A stretch of DNA of 64,000 nucleotides. Source: Syncephalis plumigaleata (taxonomy: Eukaryota; Zoopagomycota; Zoopagomycetes; Zoopagales; Piptocephalidaceae). The translations under genes and the position numbers were made by a program. Positions within the stretch are counted from its first letter, which is position 1, and every line of letters starts with the position of its first letter. The notes below the pieces were generated by a model. It did no database searches. It saw only the letters and a list, made by a program, of their open reading frames with translations, and was not told where the DNA came from. The stretch lies in contig JAIXMF010000018.1 in assembly GCA_025201365.1 (NCBI GenBank), forward strand, positions 372,001-436,000, in the 5' to 3' direction. Of the stretch, positions 1-13,861 are shown piece after piece.

Positions 1-788
1 GAGACATCAGCGCATCGAGCATATCATTCATCAAAGAAAGTGGCGATGATCAGTCGTAAAGAGTTGGTCGCACCAGATCTACTAGGTAATCGTGTATTAC
101 GTTTGCTGCGAGAGATGCCCGAGCCAACACCATGTCGCGGTATGTGTCTTTCAGTCGGTCAGTTCAAGGAGGAACTCGATCCTAGTATGAGTATTAAGCG
201 ATTCTTCAAAGCTAGTACGGAAATAGCAGTAACAACAACAACAACACCATCACCTGCGATAGCAACTAATACAATACAAGTGCCACGACCAGCATCACCT
301 AATCTAAAAACGCAAATATCTACACGATCACGCGTTATTAACGAGTTTTTCAAGGGCAAAACTACGGATAATCATGCTGTACTACCCGATACCAATGTAA
401 TACCAAATGATAGCAATGACAATGACAATGACAATGACATACAAGATGAATTCACAATTCTGTGTGAGCAATGCGGTAAATATATTTCACCATCTGAACA
501 GCAAGAACATCAAGACTTTCATCTAGCAATGTCGTTAATGGAGCAAGAACGAAACGAATTTCGACAAAATGCTAATTTGATCTCGAGAGAATGTAACAAT
601 ACATCAGCGAACAATGTTAGTAGCAGTAGTAGCAGTAGTAGTAATAGTAGCAATAGTAGTAATAGTATAAAGAAAAAAGCCACTACAGCTAAAAGAACTA
701 ATAGTACGCGTAAACTGATGCATCATCATCATCATCATCATCATCTGTAAAACGTAAAAAGATAAGCGATTTCTTTATTAAACGATAA
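1..788 (+). CDS. RAD30: DNA polymerase eta, C-terminal part (gene enters from the left edge)
   Basis: Translesion Y-family polymerase that bypasses UV lesions; only its regulatory tail is here. The frame is open from base 1, so the catalytic domain lies outside the window. Visible parts: the end of the little-finger region followed by a linker (SIKRFF), then a UBZ-type ubiquitin-binding zinc finger at about 463-540 (CEQCGKYI then EHQDFH, C2H2 spacing). A long Ser/Asn tract follows. In the UBZ frame the protein ends at 750 in eight histidines. One frame over, the same CAT repeat reads as poly-Ser and continues into KRKKISDFFIKR, stopping at 788. That is a good PCNA-interacting (PIP) box, which Pol eta carries at its C terminus. 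One base is probably missing between about 711 and 750. Identity is based on UBZ plus PIP; Rev1 or Pol kappa are less likely. Confidence 0.75.
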
Positions 789-985
789 TATTCCCCGTTT
801 CAATTGACTTGTATCAAGCAATAATAAATAAATACTATACTGTACACCGCGTCACACGAATGTAGAGCAGATGCATGTAAAAGGCCATTCCTATTTTTAC
901 AACTAGCCTTTGCTCGTTTTATTTGTTATTGGATGTTTACCATTAAATTCAATTAGAACGGTTTATTCAACTCTATTTATTCATT
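771..985. other. Spacer between Pol eta and the first F-box-like gene
   Basis: AT-rich spacer with an AATAAATAAA-like stretch near 822-832 that could serve as a polyadenylation signal for the upstream gene. No conserved coding is visible on either strand. Confidence 0.4.
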
Positions 986-2657
986 ATGCGACATATTCCA
1001 GAGCTTATCATTGAGCGTATAGTCATATATGCGGATACTAAATCACTTGTACTACTCGCAAAGAGTAACAGATATATTTGGAATTGTATCAGCCGGCAAA
1101 ATGACATTTGGAGAGAACGATATATGCAGCAGTATTCACCTGATGATGACGAGGAAAGAAGATGGCTAATATGGTATAGGAAACTATTAGGCAGGAGAAG
1201 TGGAACGACTTGGCATAATATCAACTGGTTATTCGCGTATCTTCGTAGACAAACTACCGATGCAAATTGGTTCAAAAATGATACAAATCAATTAAAGGAA
1301 ATAGTAAAGACGGAACCGATCGATAATAATGATAATGAGGTCGACGTGTTAGAACGTGTATTTTTCAATTGTGCACGCCTAACCGATAGCTACATGGTCG
1401 AGCAATGTCAACCGATAGGTCAATCAAATAGCAAGCGATACTGGCGTTCACGCAAACCATGTGACATTGGCACGAATCCCAACGCTATCGTCAAGCGACA
1501 CTCAATGACTAATAATTATTTAGTGGCCATTCTGACTACTTATGCGAAATACATCCCAAAAACTGGGGGAGCAAGCCGAGATATTTGTATGGCGCACTGA
1601 TCGTATCTCAACGATGCAGCCTCGTCGATTACCCTGTTCGAATTACTCGGATCACGATATTCGAGATAACTGGCTAATGATATGTTCCTCTATAAAACGT
1701 CCGGCAGAGGTGCACATTAAGACAACATCAATTCACATAAGAAATCTCGGTAACGATTGGAAATGCGAGCATGCCTTTAATATGTTTGCAACGTTCACCT
1801 TCTTGCAACGTGTCAATAGAAACACGGCAATCGTGTTCATCGCACAGGGTGGCAAGTATGAAGATCGAAAAGTCATCAACTGGTCACTTTGGCAATTTTC
1901 ACCATGTCAACCTGAAAGGAGTGGATGCTGTTTGATAAGGAGTAGATTCAACGTAATCAATAATTATGGTAAGCACTTGACGATTAAGCGATTGGACGAC
2001 AAACGAATTCTCGTTTACTGTACGCATGACAAAACATTCAATCGAGAGGAAGCATTAAAGGACGAGATAGTTACACTGGCCGTTATATCAACTCGTGATA
2101 ATAAGCAACAACAAGTCATCTATGATCATCAACCATTATGGTGGCATTGTATTGAAATAGTCCTCGCTAAAGAACTAGTATCAAAGAATCAGATTATTAC
2201 ATTTTCAAGCAAAGGATGGACACTGTATGATCTGAGTGATGGTGCACGACTATCGTTCACGAGTATAAATACGATTCAATCGATGATCACTCAATATTGC
2301 GCAAGTGATGCACTTCGCTATCTATACAAAGGTGAAGACTATAAAGACTATTTCGTTCTATGTCCATCGATAAATCGTGATTCATTTGTCGCACTGAATA
2401 TGAGGCATCCTGAAGAAACAAAGAACTTTGCGATTACCACAATATTCAAGCATTACAAAATAAGAACGAAAAATGTCATTGTTTCCAACTATTCTCGAAC
2501 AAGACATAATCCAGTATTCCATCTACCCAATGGAAGACCAAATGTTCAAATAGATTTGAGAATGGATGCTGTCCATCTATACACGTACTATCTCGTGATG
2601 ATCATAGAATTCTTGATTTTACGACGTGAATACAAAAATATAATAAAGATGCAATAA
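986..2657 (+). CDS. F-box-like protein, lineage-specific family, copy 1 (one frame break)
   Basis: Residues 1-45 look like an F-box: HIPELIIERIVIYADTKSLV, then NDIWRERY, the usual Leu-Pro start and Trp-Arg end. F-box proteins recruit substrates to SCF ubiquitin ligases through Skp1. The remainder, about 500 residues, matches no domain I can name. It shares landmarks with the gene at 18067: a W-(Y/F)..Y.R block after the F-box, a NTAIV block, then W-x-L-(W/Y)-(Q/R)-F-S and late beta-rich repeats that could form a propeller. The frame changes once, at about 1555-1575 in an A5/G5 homopolymer stretch (reading overlaps 1542-1600). Alignment with the paralogue shows no sign of an intron there, so a one-base indel in the sequence or a young pseudogene are the two options. 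Substrate unknown. Confidence 0.6.
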
Positions 2658-2666
2658 ATCATATTG

Positions 2667-4056
2667 TTAACTTTGTTCTGTTTGTGGATAACCAAGCCAT
2701 CGTTGTACGATAGGTCGTTGGAATGTAACATTTTGTGCTAAGCTATAGAATGCTGATGTGCACCAGTAAATACAAACGGCCTATAAGACAGAGCTGTTAG
2801 AATGATTATCGTTTTACGAATCTATTAACTTACCGTAGGCAATTGAGTGGCAATAGGAATACTAGCAATGGAAACACCACGTAGTATATATCGTATGCGT
2901 TGCTGCCATACTGTAGGAGATTTGTTCTTATTCTACAATATTCAATGTATACATGTATATATACATATTAATGTTTGTTTGCTTGCTTGTTTGTTTGTCT
3001 ATCATCTCCTTGCTACATACCGTGTTTAATTCTACATTAGCAAGATGTACAAGACCAATGATCACGGGCAATACTAGAGTGGGATCGGTGGCCGTAAGAT
3101 CAGTCCACCATAGACCACCTGCTTGTGGCTGTGCCATCTCCTGGGTGGCTAGTGCTACTTGATCCATGGCATCATTCATTTGCTCGAAATAACCTTCAAG
3201 CCATGGTACTGGTAATCCACAAAGACGTCGTACAGCAAGTGACATGGATATGAAGAGCGGCATTTGTACGGCCACTAGCGTTAATCCCATGGCTGGGTGA
3301 CATCGATGCTGCCAATAAAGTTGTCGCATCTTCTCTTTATACTAATGACACTATTAGTAATAGTAACGAAAGCAGCAACAATGGTCATTAGTAAGTGTAT
3401 TTACCTGACGTTGTAATAGCATATTATATCGCGTATAATTCCATTGTTTCTCGCGTGCTTCACGACTCAATTGACGTGCCATCGTATTTTGCCATGCTTT
3501 AAGCATAGGCTGCAGTTGTAGTAGGCGTGCTGTCGACTTTTGTTGCATCACCGCCAATGGAAGTGTAGCTACAGTGCGTACCAGTATTGTACCCAACACC
3601 AAGCTTACCCACCAAGGACATGTATCGCCAATAGTGTAGTATGATGTATGGCTATAAACAACGATTGCTGTGCATCAAGTAGATGCACCAGTCCCACGGC
3701 AAAACTATCCAAGATATAGGACGGTATACTCGACCATGTTGTCATAGGTAAACTAGCCATTAATAGTTTCTTACGATATTGCTCCACTACGTTTCGATTA
3801 TTATCTTTATTACTAGGGAACAAGCATGATTGCTGCTGCTGTTGTTCTGTACTACGCGATAATGCTATTGCTAATGAAGGATATTGTCGTTTGATTCCTA
3901 TTTGATTGATTGGTCTACTATGTATGTTATGCAATGAATAAATCGCGTGTATATATGCTAGTATACAGCCTATTTGTTAGTCACTTACTAGGTAAGAATA
4001 CTCCTAGTATGCTTTAGTCCGTGACAATAACGAACTCTATTCAAAGCTGTAAGCAT
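2667..4056 (-). CDS. COX18: Mitochondrial inner-membrane insertase, COX18/OXA2 type
   Basis: Member of the Oxa1/YidC/Alb3 family; Cox18 exports the C-terminal tail of Cox2 across the inner membrane. The likely start at 4056 gives a basic mitochondrial presequence (MLTALNRVRYCHGLK). After it come a linker, TM1 (about 3670-3605), the loop LVLGTILVRTVATLPLAVMQ, a coiled amphipathic stretch, then MGLTLVAVQMPLFISMSL and further TM segments. The last exon (about 2781-2667) encodes IYWCTSAFYSLAQNVTFQRP and stops 17 residues later. The absence of a long basic matrix tail after the last TM favours Cox18 over Oxa1, which has a ribosome-binding tail. At least four introns. The phase at the intron near 3015-2938 does not close cleanly, so a base may be missing. 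The stop lies 10 bases from the end of the preceding convergent gene. Confidence 0.8.
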
Positions 4057-4394
4057 ACCGTCTCGTAATAGTAACAGTAATAATGATAATATTTATAGTT
4101 GATATCTCAAATAATCTACAATTCATTTTCTATATGGATTTATTAATGAGCGCTGTTTTATTCGTCATTGACAAGGGCGTGGTGGGTAATCATTGGTCAA
4201 TTTCGTGCTATTTCGTTTAACACACTGATAGAGGAGAATGGCACATCCAACACACCTCATACATCATCAACTACATTATTAAGAGGAGTGATCACTTGAG
4301 ATATCGCTTACTTTTTATTCCACTGTTTGTCATCCTGTTTACACTGTTCTTCCAACTGATCCCAGTTTATTATTATTATTAACACAGCAGTGTC
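4057..4394. promoter_or_regulatory. Divergent promoter region COX18 / p24
   Basis: A 338-base spacer between two divergent start codons. It is AT-rich and must hold both promoters. No specific operator was recognised. Confidence 0.4.
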
Positions 4395-5441
4395 ATGTTG
4401 TCACGTTCCATTGCTCGTATTGCTCTAGTGACACTCGGTCTAGTGGCAGTTACGCCGCTAACCAGTGCATTCCACTTTTACCTTGATGGCACTACGCCAA
4501 AGTGTTTTATTGAAGAATTGCCAAAGGAAACCGTTGTCGTAGGTATGTCTCATACGCTAATCTCACCTCGCTTCTATATGGATCTCCTCTCTCTCTCTCT
4601 ATGGTGAAACGACTAACCATCCGTGCACACGTTGATTACTCGTTATATAGGACACTATCGTGCCGAGGAATACAGGCCAGAGATACAGCAATATGGTGAA
4701 AATCACAATATTGGTATTCAGATTACTGTAGAGGTGAATATCCTTCTATAGATACGATATCGTGTAAATACTAATAGTTAAATGCGGCAACTACTAGGAG
4801 AACCAAAGCTACAAGTTAGTCAACCAGAAGGGTGCCACCAATGGTCGTTTCGTGTTTACTTCAGCTGAGGCTGGTGATCATACCATCTGTCTACAAACAA
4901 ATGTCACCGGCGGTTGGTTCTCCACAAATCATGTGGTAAGTAATAATAAGCTACAATGATATACGAGATACATATTGATACTATTTATATTATGTGTATA
5001 TCTATTGTAGCGTTTGACCTTGGACATGATTGTAGGTCAGAATGGCGCCGATCCAACTGAACGTAAAGATGCCAAACTTAGCGGTAAGTCACAGCGATTA
5101 GCGTATTATCGTCGTGGATTACTCATTCTAACCAATCGTGTTACTATTCATTAGATCTATACTGGAAGGTACGCGAACTCAATAACCGTATTCAGGATAT
5201 TAAACGCGAACAAGAATATCAACGTGTACGTGTATTTGATTATTATTAATGATAAAGAGTGAATAACTAACACGCTCATCCTTCGTCATTAGGAACGCGA
5301 AGAGTCATTCCGCGATCAAAGTGAACTTACCAATCACGCGTGGTATGGTGGACCATCATGCAATTGTTCGTATTGGGCGGTACATGTGTCTGGCAGATGC
5401 GTCATTTGAAGCAGTTCTTCGTAGCCAAGAAACTCGTTTAA
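4395..5441 (+). CDS. p24/EMP24 family cargo receptor (TMED10/Erv25-like)
   Basis: Type I membrane protein of COPII/COPI vesicles that cycles between ER and Golgi. A signal peptide (about residues 1-25, ending TSAF) leads into the GOLD domain: [20 protein letters not shown], then [10 protein letters not shown], then [11 protein letters not shown] coiled coil follows ([21 protein letters not shown]), then a single TM ([20 protein letters not shown]) and a short cytosolic tail FFVAKKLV. The KK near the end and the Phe pair fit COPI/COPII sorting signals. Six exons with introns of about 70-100 nt; exon 1 ends at 4541. Just before the TM, at about 5333, one base is missing: TN(x)RVVWW needs an extra nucleotide, and without it the TM is lost. 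I regard this as a sequence error, because everything on both sides is conserved. Confidence 0.85.
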
Positions 5442-5682
5442 TTATTCTAGTTAATCATCGAGTAATATATATAGGCTATTTTCGTATAAATCACATATTG
5501 ACTACTTTAATAACCTTGTCTATCTATAACTAATAGCAAATGAAATGATAATGTGTGAATACTGGTCGTTGTTTATTTAAATGACATTCATTGACAATAA
5601 TCCATTGATAGATTGGAGCAAATACTAACGAGATACGCGTCATTATTCTCTCGATTCGTTCCAATATCTCAATATGTATATA

Positions 5683-7921
<2,239 letters not shown>

Positions 7922-8128
7922 AGTAAGTAGATAATTGGATGACGAGTATAAAGTTGGATAAACGCGAGTATAGCAGTTGTAGTAGCAGTAGTATAAACGG
8001 AATGTGGACAAGTGAAAGAGTGAAAGAATGAAAGAGTGAGTGAGCGAGTGAGTGAGATCATCACGTCATCACGTTAAGCAACTCCTCTTTATTTTCCTCT
8101 CTCTCTCTCTCTCTTGCTCTCTAATACA
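7922..8128. promoter_or_regulatory. Divergent promoter region RPT1 / GPI2 with a CT microsatellite
   Basis: A 207-base spacer shared by two housekeeping genes. It contains runs of GTGAGTGAG type at about 8030-8055 and a (TC)n tract at 8096-8115, just upstream of the GPI2 start. I saw no proteasome-associated control element of the yeast Rpn4 type. Confidence 0.4.
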
Positions 8129-11100
8129 ATGTGGGCAACTTACTGCCCAGTCGATGGTTGTACATTCCAGGATAACGAGCAGCAATGTACTCAATGCGGC
8201 TACCCACGGCAAGTCATTACTAGTCTTCAACTAGATACTTATGTATGCAGGTGTGCATGTATACTAACAAAGAATATGTATAGACCATGGTTAACCCCAT
8301 CAGCATCGCCTAATGCTGCTGCTGAAGCTAGAAAGTTATCCACGCTACGTCGTCCATCGGAACCGCTGCCGAGTACCACGCCCACCTCGGAGCATTCGTG
8401 GTCGTCTGAGCGTGTTCTATTCCGTAAAGTACTTTATATGAAACAGCCCTATCCGGACAACTACAGGGTTTTTCCAACCAGTTGGCATTGTTGGCCTTTA
8501 ACTTTTGCTCTCATTGAAAAATAATTTTGCATACTAGTTAGCATCTTTGTCTTTATCATTATGCGGGTATGGAATCCACCATTAGCAGATACTTTGTTCT
8601 TTGTTTAGCATTCGCCCTATGTTATTCACCACAATACAAATGCCCTTGTGTCCGCATCAAACAATGCTTTGCAGCGTACGTTTTGCATTGCTAGAACTCA
8701 CCTTGCACTAATAATGTATCTGTCAAATAATAAAAATTCTGCTAATAATAATAATAATGGTGCTACACCTAGCTTAGTTTAATGCATATGTGTCTAGTGT
8801 ATTCTGTATTCTGGCTACTTGAATCAACGTATGATGTTTTTAACATTCGCAAAGAAATATTTATAATAGCGTTTATTTAATGCTACATCGTGATACATTG
8901 AAATATGTATGCGGTCACTTAAATTTTGTAAATCTATATTGAATATTTTCGGGCTGCCGTTGTAAACGATCTTATAACGTTGTGTCAGCGAATTATTATA
9001 GATCTCATCTTTATACGTACCTTGCGTATTAGTACGAAAACATATACCAAACTTAGTAAGTTCACTTTTGTTGTCTCGGCATTTTTTAACGTATCGACGG
9101 CCTGTACTTTTAGTAACACCTGAATTCCGACTTGCCTCGTCCAAAGTCATCTTGAGACAAAAATAATTAAACAGAAATGATTTAATCTGACCAGGCTCGT
9201 AATGTTTATATTGTCCGCGTCTTTTCCTCACTACAGCTTGATAAGATTGGCGAGCGGTACTGGATGAGGTCGTGCTATTGTCCATTTTATAATTTGGCGT
9301 GTTGATTTGACACAAAATAAAAAGTAATGAAATGTTTGTAATGAACTTTTTTGAAGATGAACGCTTCTAACGTGTTTTTAAATGTTTTACATGCTTCTGT
9401 ATATTACCATACTGAGCCAACGAATGCTGATAGCTTAGACTGTTGACGTTGTGCGCTACTGTCATACTAAGACAACGGATATTGACAGCGAACATTGAAA
9501 TTGTGTGCTATTATCACACGGGCATAATGGAATTTTGATAGCTTAAGATATCGACATTGTCCGTTATCATTATTGAGACAATGAATGCTAGCATAAAATG
9601 TCGGCATTGTGTGTTATTGTTGTGTGCGAAAAGTGTTCAACGTACAATGCCAATATTCTATGTCAACATTCGTCGTCTTAATAACAATAGCACATAATAA
9701 TATTGTCATACTGGCACAATGGAATGCTGATAGCTTAGAACATTGGCATTGTGTACTATTGTCATATCAAGACAGCGAATGCTGACAATGAACGTTGGCA
9801 TTGTGTACTATGGTCATACTGAGACAATGAACATAGACACTGCATGCTATTGTCATACGGACATAATGGAGTGTTGATAGCTTATAACATTGACACAGTG
9901 CGTCATTGTTAGTAAGACAATGAACATTGACATTGTGCGCTATTGACACATTGTGACGATTTGTCAATATATCAAGGTTCAATTGCCATTGGTTTAATCC
10001 GCCTTAATAATTTACGAAACTGATGGTAACATACACAGGTCAACAGAATCAACAGTCTATACGTGGAACAATAGCTATGGCGTGAGCGTGATTGTTCGCA
10101 CCACAGGAGCGAATATATATATATACATGTCCCTATATTTTTATTGAAATAAAGAACAAAGAATCATCGCACTATTCAGATTGTAGCTATTATACACACT
10201 GACACAAGGGATTATTATGACGCATGAGCAGCGGCATGTTCACTGTCACGCGAATCCCTGGCCGAGGAAGTAGGTAGAGCACCGGTGGCCTAAGGAAATA
10301 GACAATTGTTATTTGCGATATATATGATGATAGGAGGTAACGTGCACTAATAACATTACACATTGGCGTATCCACGTATTGACGTACTCACGTATTATTA
10401 TATTCACGTATTGCCGTATTGACTTATTCACATATTGCCGTATTGGTGTATTCGCGTATTGCCGTATTACCGTATTAAAAAATTCACGCATTGGCACATT
10501 CGCACATTGACCAATTCACATATTGACACATTCACGCATTGACATATTTGCGTGTTGGCGCATTGACGCATTGGACAATTCACCCATTGACGTATTGACG
10601 CATTGAGTTATTCGCGCGTTGGCGCGTTGGCGCATTGGACAATTCACACATTGGCACATTGGCTCACTGTTAATCTTATACATTTGGAACTTTGGAACAT
10701 TTGCATATTGAAATATTGGTGCTTTGGCACGTTGACTTATTGATCTATTGAAACAATGACGCATTCGCACATTCACATATTGACATATTAAAACAATGAA
10801 ATATTGACATATTGGCGTATTGACACATTGACATATTGACACATTGGCACAATGATATTTTAGAATAATGATATAATACTATTTTTAAATCAATGACAGC
10901 TTACAAACAAGGACATTTCAGAAACAATGACCTGTAAGAATACCGACACAAGGACCTCTTTGGCACAAGGACCTCTCAGTATACAAGCACAAGAGCATTT
11001 AGAATGCGAATATATATATATATATTAAAATAATCAGGTACAATTATACCGTTATTCAACTGACTTGCCTTTGATGTGCTTTTACTTGCCGCGCTTTCAA

Positions 11101-13818
11101 CTTTTACAATTCACTAGTGTTTTTATTTTAAACATGACTAACAATACTCGTGCTGAAGATGCCCTTGAATATGCATCAACGCTATTTGTTGCTGCAGGCT
11201 CCCTTACTGATTCCGACGAAATGGAGATATCTATGCTCAATAGAGCAATCTTTATAGCAGATACTGGCGAAGTAAAACCTATATATAAATATTCTTCGAC
11301 ACCAGTCTCATCTCCGCCGGAAAGAATGCTCGAATCAAGCAGTGAAGTGGACGAGGAGGTTAATATTGTTGAAATAAGGGAAGAGGAGCCAATTACCAAT
11401 CAAGCGGAAAAAGACAAGGATGATGACAAAGAGGTAATGTTAACATGCAATGAGTGAATACAATGTATTTATTATTGAATAGGAAGCGCCGAAGCAGGCC
11501 TCACGTGGTACATACCGGAGATATACAGAAGCGCAAAAAGCTCGCCTTATCGACCTATACAGCACGGGTAAATTTTCGGCTGCAGCGGCGGCTCGCCAAT
11601 GTGGTATACATGAGCGGACGGGACAAAAATATATCCAAACATGGAGAGAAGAGCAAAAAGAAATGTTTACTCGCGAGGAATTGGCAGACGATGGCAACGT
11701 TGTAGTAAAGGAAAAGACTGCAACAAAAAAGAAGAACGGCAATCAGAAATTGTTTGAAGAGCATACTGAGTTTTTAATTAAGATATACGAAGATGATGCA
11801 ACTTTAACGCTTAACGAGGCGAAGAAGAAGATTGAGGCAGCGTTTGAAGGCTTAAGTATCACGACATCCGCCCTTCAAAAGCACATGGTGAAGCATTGTA
11901 GCTTAACAATGAAAAAATTAGAGCGAATTCCAGCTGCTCGAAATGAGCCGCGCACCATTGAATTACGGGCAGAAATAGTTGGCGGGTGGATTGCCAACAC
12001 AGAAATGGACTTTTTATCAAACTGTGTGTTCATTGACGAAGCTGGATTTAGCGTAAACGCACGGCGAACGCGTGGTCGCTCGAAGAAAGGAGAGCCTGCC
12101 AAAGCGACAGTCCTCACGCAACGTGGCGTGACATATTCAGTTTTAGGTGCCATTAGTGCTGATGGCGTTCTAAATTTCTCCATGAAGACGCCAAAGTTAG
12201 AATCGGTCAAGAAACGCAAAACGAAAGGCGCCAAAGCGGAGGAAATACACGGACGTATCGGAACAAGGACTACACATTTCCTAATGTTCTTACAACAGGC
12301 CATTACAGTTTTGGCCGAGAACAATATGAAGAATCGATACTTTATTATGGATAATGCGCCCATTCACAAATCCAAAGCAGTAGCAGAACTATTAGAGTCC
12401 CATGGTCACCACTGCGCCTACCTACCGCCCTATTCGCCATTCCTGAACCCTATAGAGGAATGCTGGTCAAAGCTCAAGGCAGGCGTAATAAGATCTGAAC
12501 TGTGCGAGAATGATTCTATTGAGGAGCGAATAATAGAATCCAGCAAGCTTATTACAAAAGATAACTGCATTGCTTGGATTAAACATGCTCAGACATTCTT
12601 TGACCGTTGTCTTGCAAAAGAATCTAATCTGTAGTCACGTTAATAAATTCTTTTACCAATTACGTACGCTTCCAATGTGATACACCATCAAACCTTTGTT
12701 AACAGAAAAACGTTTTATTATTTGGCAGATACATTATTAGTGCAAGGTGAGTTCTAGCAATGCAAAACGTACGCTGCAAAGCATTGTTTGATGCGGACAC
12801 AAGGGCATTTGTATTGTGGTGAATAACATAGGGCGAATGCTAAACAAAGAACAAAGTATCTGCTAATGGTGGATTCCATACCCGCATAATGATAAAGACA
12901 AAGATGCTAACTAGTATGCAAAATTATTTTTCAATGAGAGCAAAAGTTAAAGGCCAACAATGCCAACTGGTTGGAAAAACCCTGTATGTTGATGTCACTT
13001 TCTTGGAGCATCTTCAGCGTAACGGTAACTATACAGTTTGCTCCTTCCTCGTTGGAATGATTCATCATTTCTTGATTATTGATAATAATTCAACTTTCTA
13101 TTATCTATCAACACAGCCAATCTACGTGTTCGCGACTACTGGACAACCGTGCAAGATTTTAGCGTTATCCTGCAACATGCCACAAGTGTACTCATATTTG
13201 TTGCCGTATTTATACTGCTCTACACGGAACGTTTATCGTCGACTTTATTAATATGGGTGGGCACACTATTTACCATTGCTGGCTATGTATTCTGGGATAT
13301 TAGCATAAGACGTATTGATGCAGCGTATCAAGTACAGCGTAAGTCGACAAATCATCATGCACATTAACGGAACAATCTAATGATGATGCTGGCACACGGC
13401 AACAATAGGACTACGCACATTGAAGAGTGCCTTCTTTATCTTTGCTACACTATTAGGATTATCGCCTATTCTGCGTATTCTCACTAAAGATATCAGTGTT
13501 GATACAATCTGGGCCATGACTGTCTGTATGTTCCTGGCCAATATGTTAATGCACGACTATGGTCCAGGTGTACGTGGCAGTACTCAGTAAGCAACTACCC
13601 TACTCTACAATACTAGTAGCGACACATACTGATTTTGAGATAATGACGTGTAGATTCTCTGGTGCCATGTCCACCAATACAGCTATATTTGCATCGGTGT
13701 TGCTCGCCTCTCGACTAGACAATAACATTGATGTATTTGCTCTAACTTCTATGGCCGTTGAATGGTTCGCACTACTTCCAATACTTCGTCGTCAATTCAA
13801 GGTAAGAGAGAGCGAGAG

Positions 13819-13861
<43 letters not shown>

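Larger units (their letters stand above)
8464..12984 (+). mobile_element. Tc1/mariner-like DNA transposon, about 4.5 kb, apparently complete
   Basis: Ends begin CAGGGTTTTTCCAACC and are perfect inverted copies for over 250 bp. The element is flanked by TA on both sides (8462-8463 and 12985-12986), as expected of Tc1/mariner target duplication. Inside, in order: a small HTH gene on the minus strand, a long-period repeat array, an octamer array, and a two-exon DD34E transposase on the plus strand. A length of 4.5 kb is large for this superfamily (usually 1-3 kb) because of the repeat arrays. Near-identical ends and an open transposase suggest recent activity. It sits in a coding exon of GPI2. 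Confidence 0.93.

Noticed and set aside
721-750. Poly-His tail as an engineered affinity tag
   Set aside because: It is a natural CAT microsatellite; similar CAT tracts end NDUFS6 and lie in the acyltransferase.
10190-10842. Minus-strand ORFs with an 8-residue repeat (IRQYVNTP-like)
   Set aside because: They are translations of the 8-bp DNA array; residues follow the DNA period, no independent start or splice context, no conserved domain.
10325-10862. CRISPR array
   Set aside because: Units are contiguous 8-mers without spacers, in a eukaryotic transposon.
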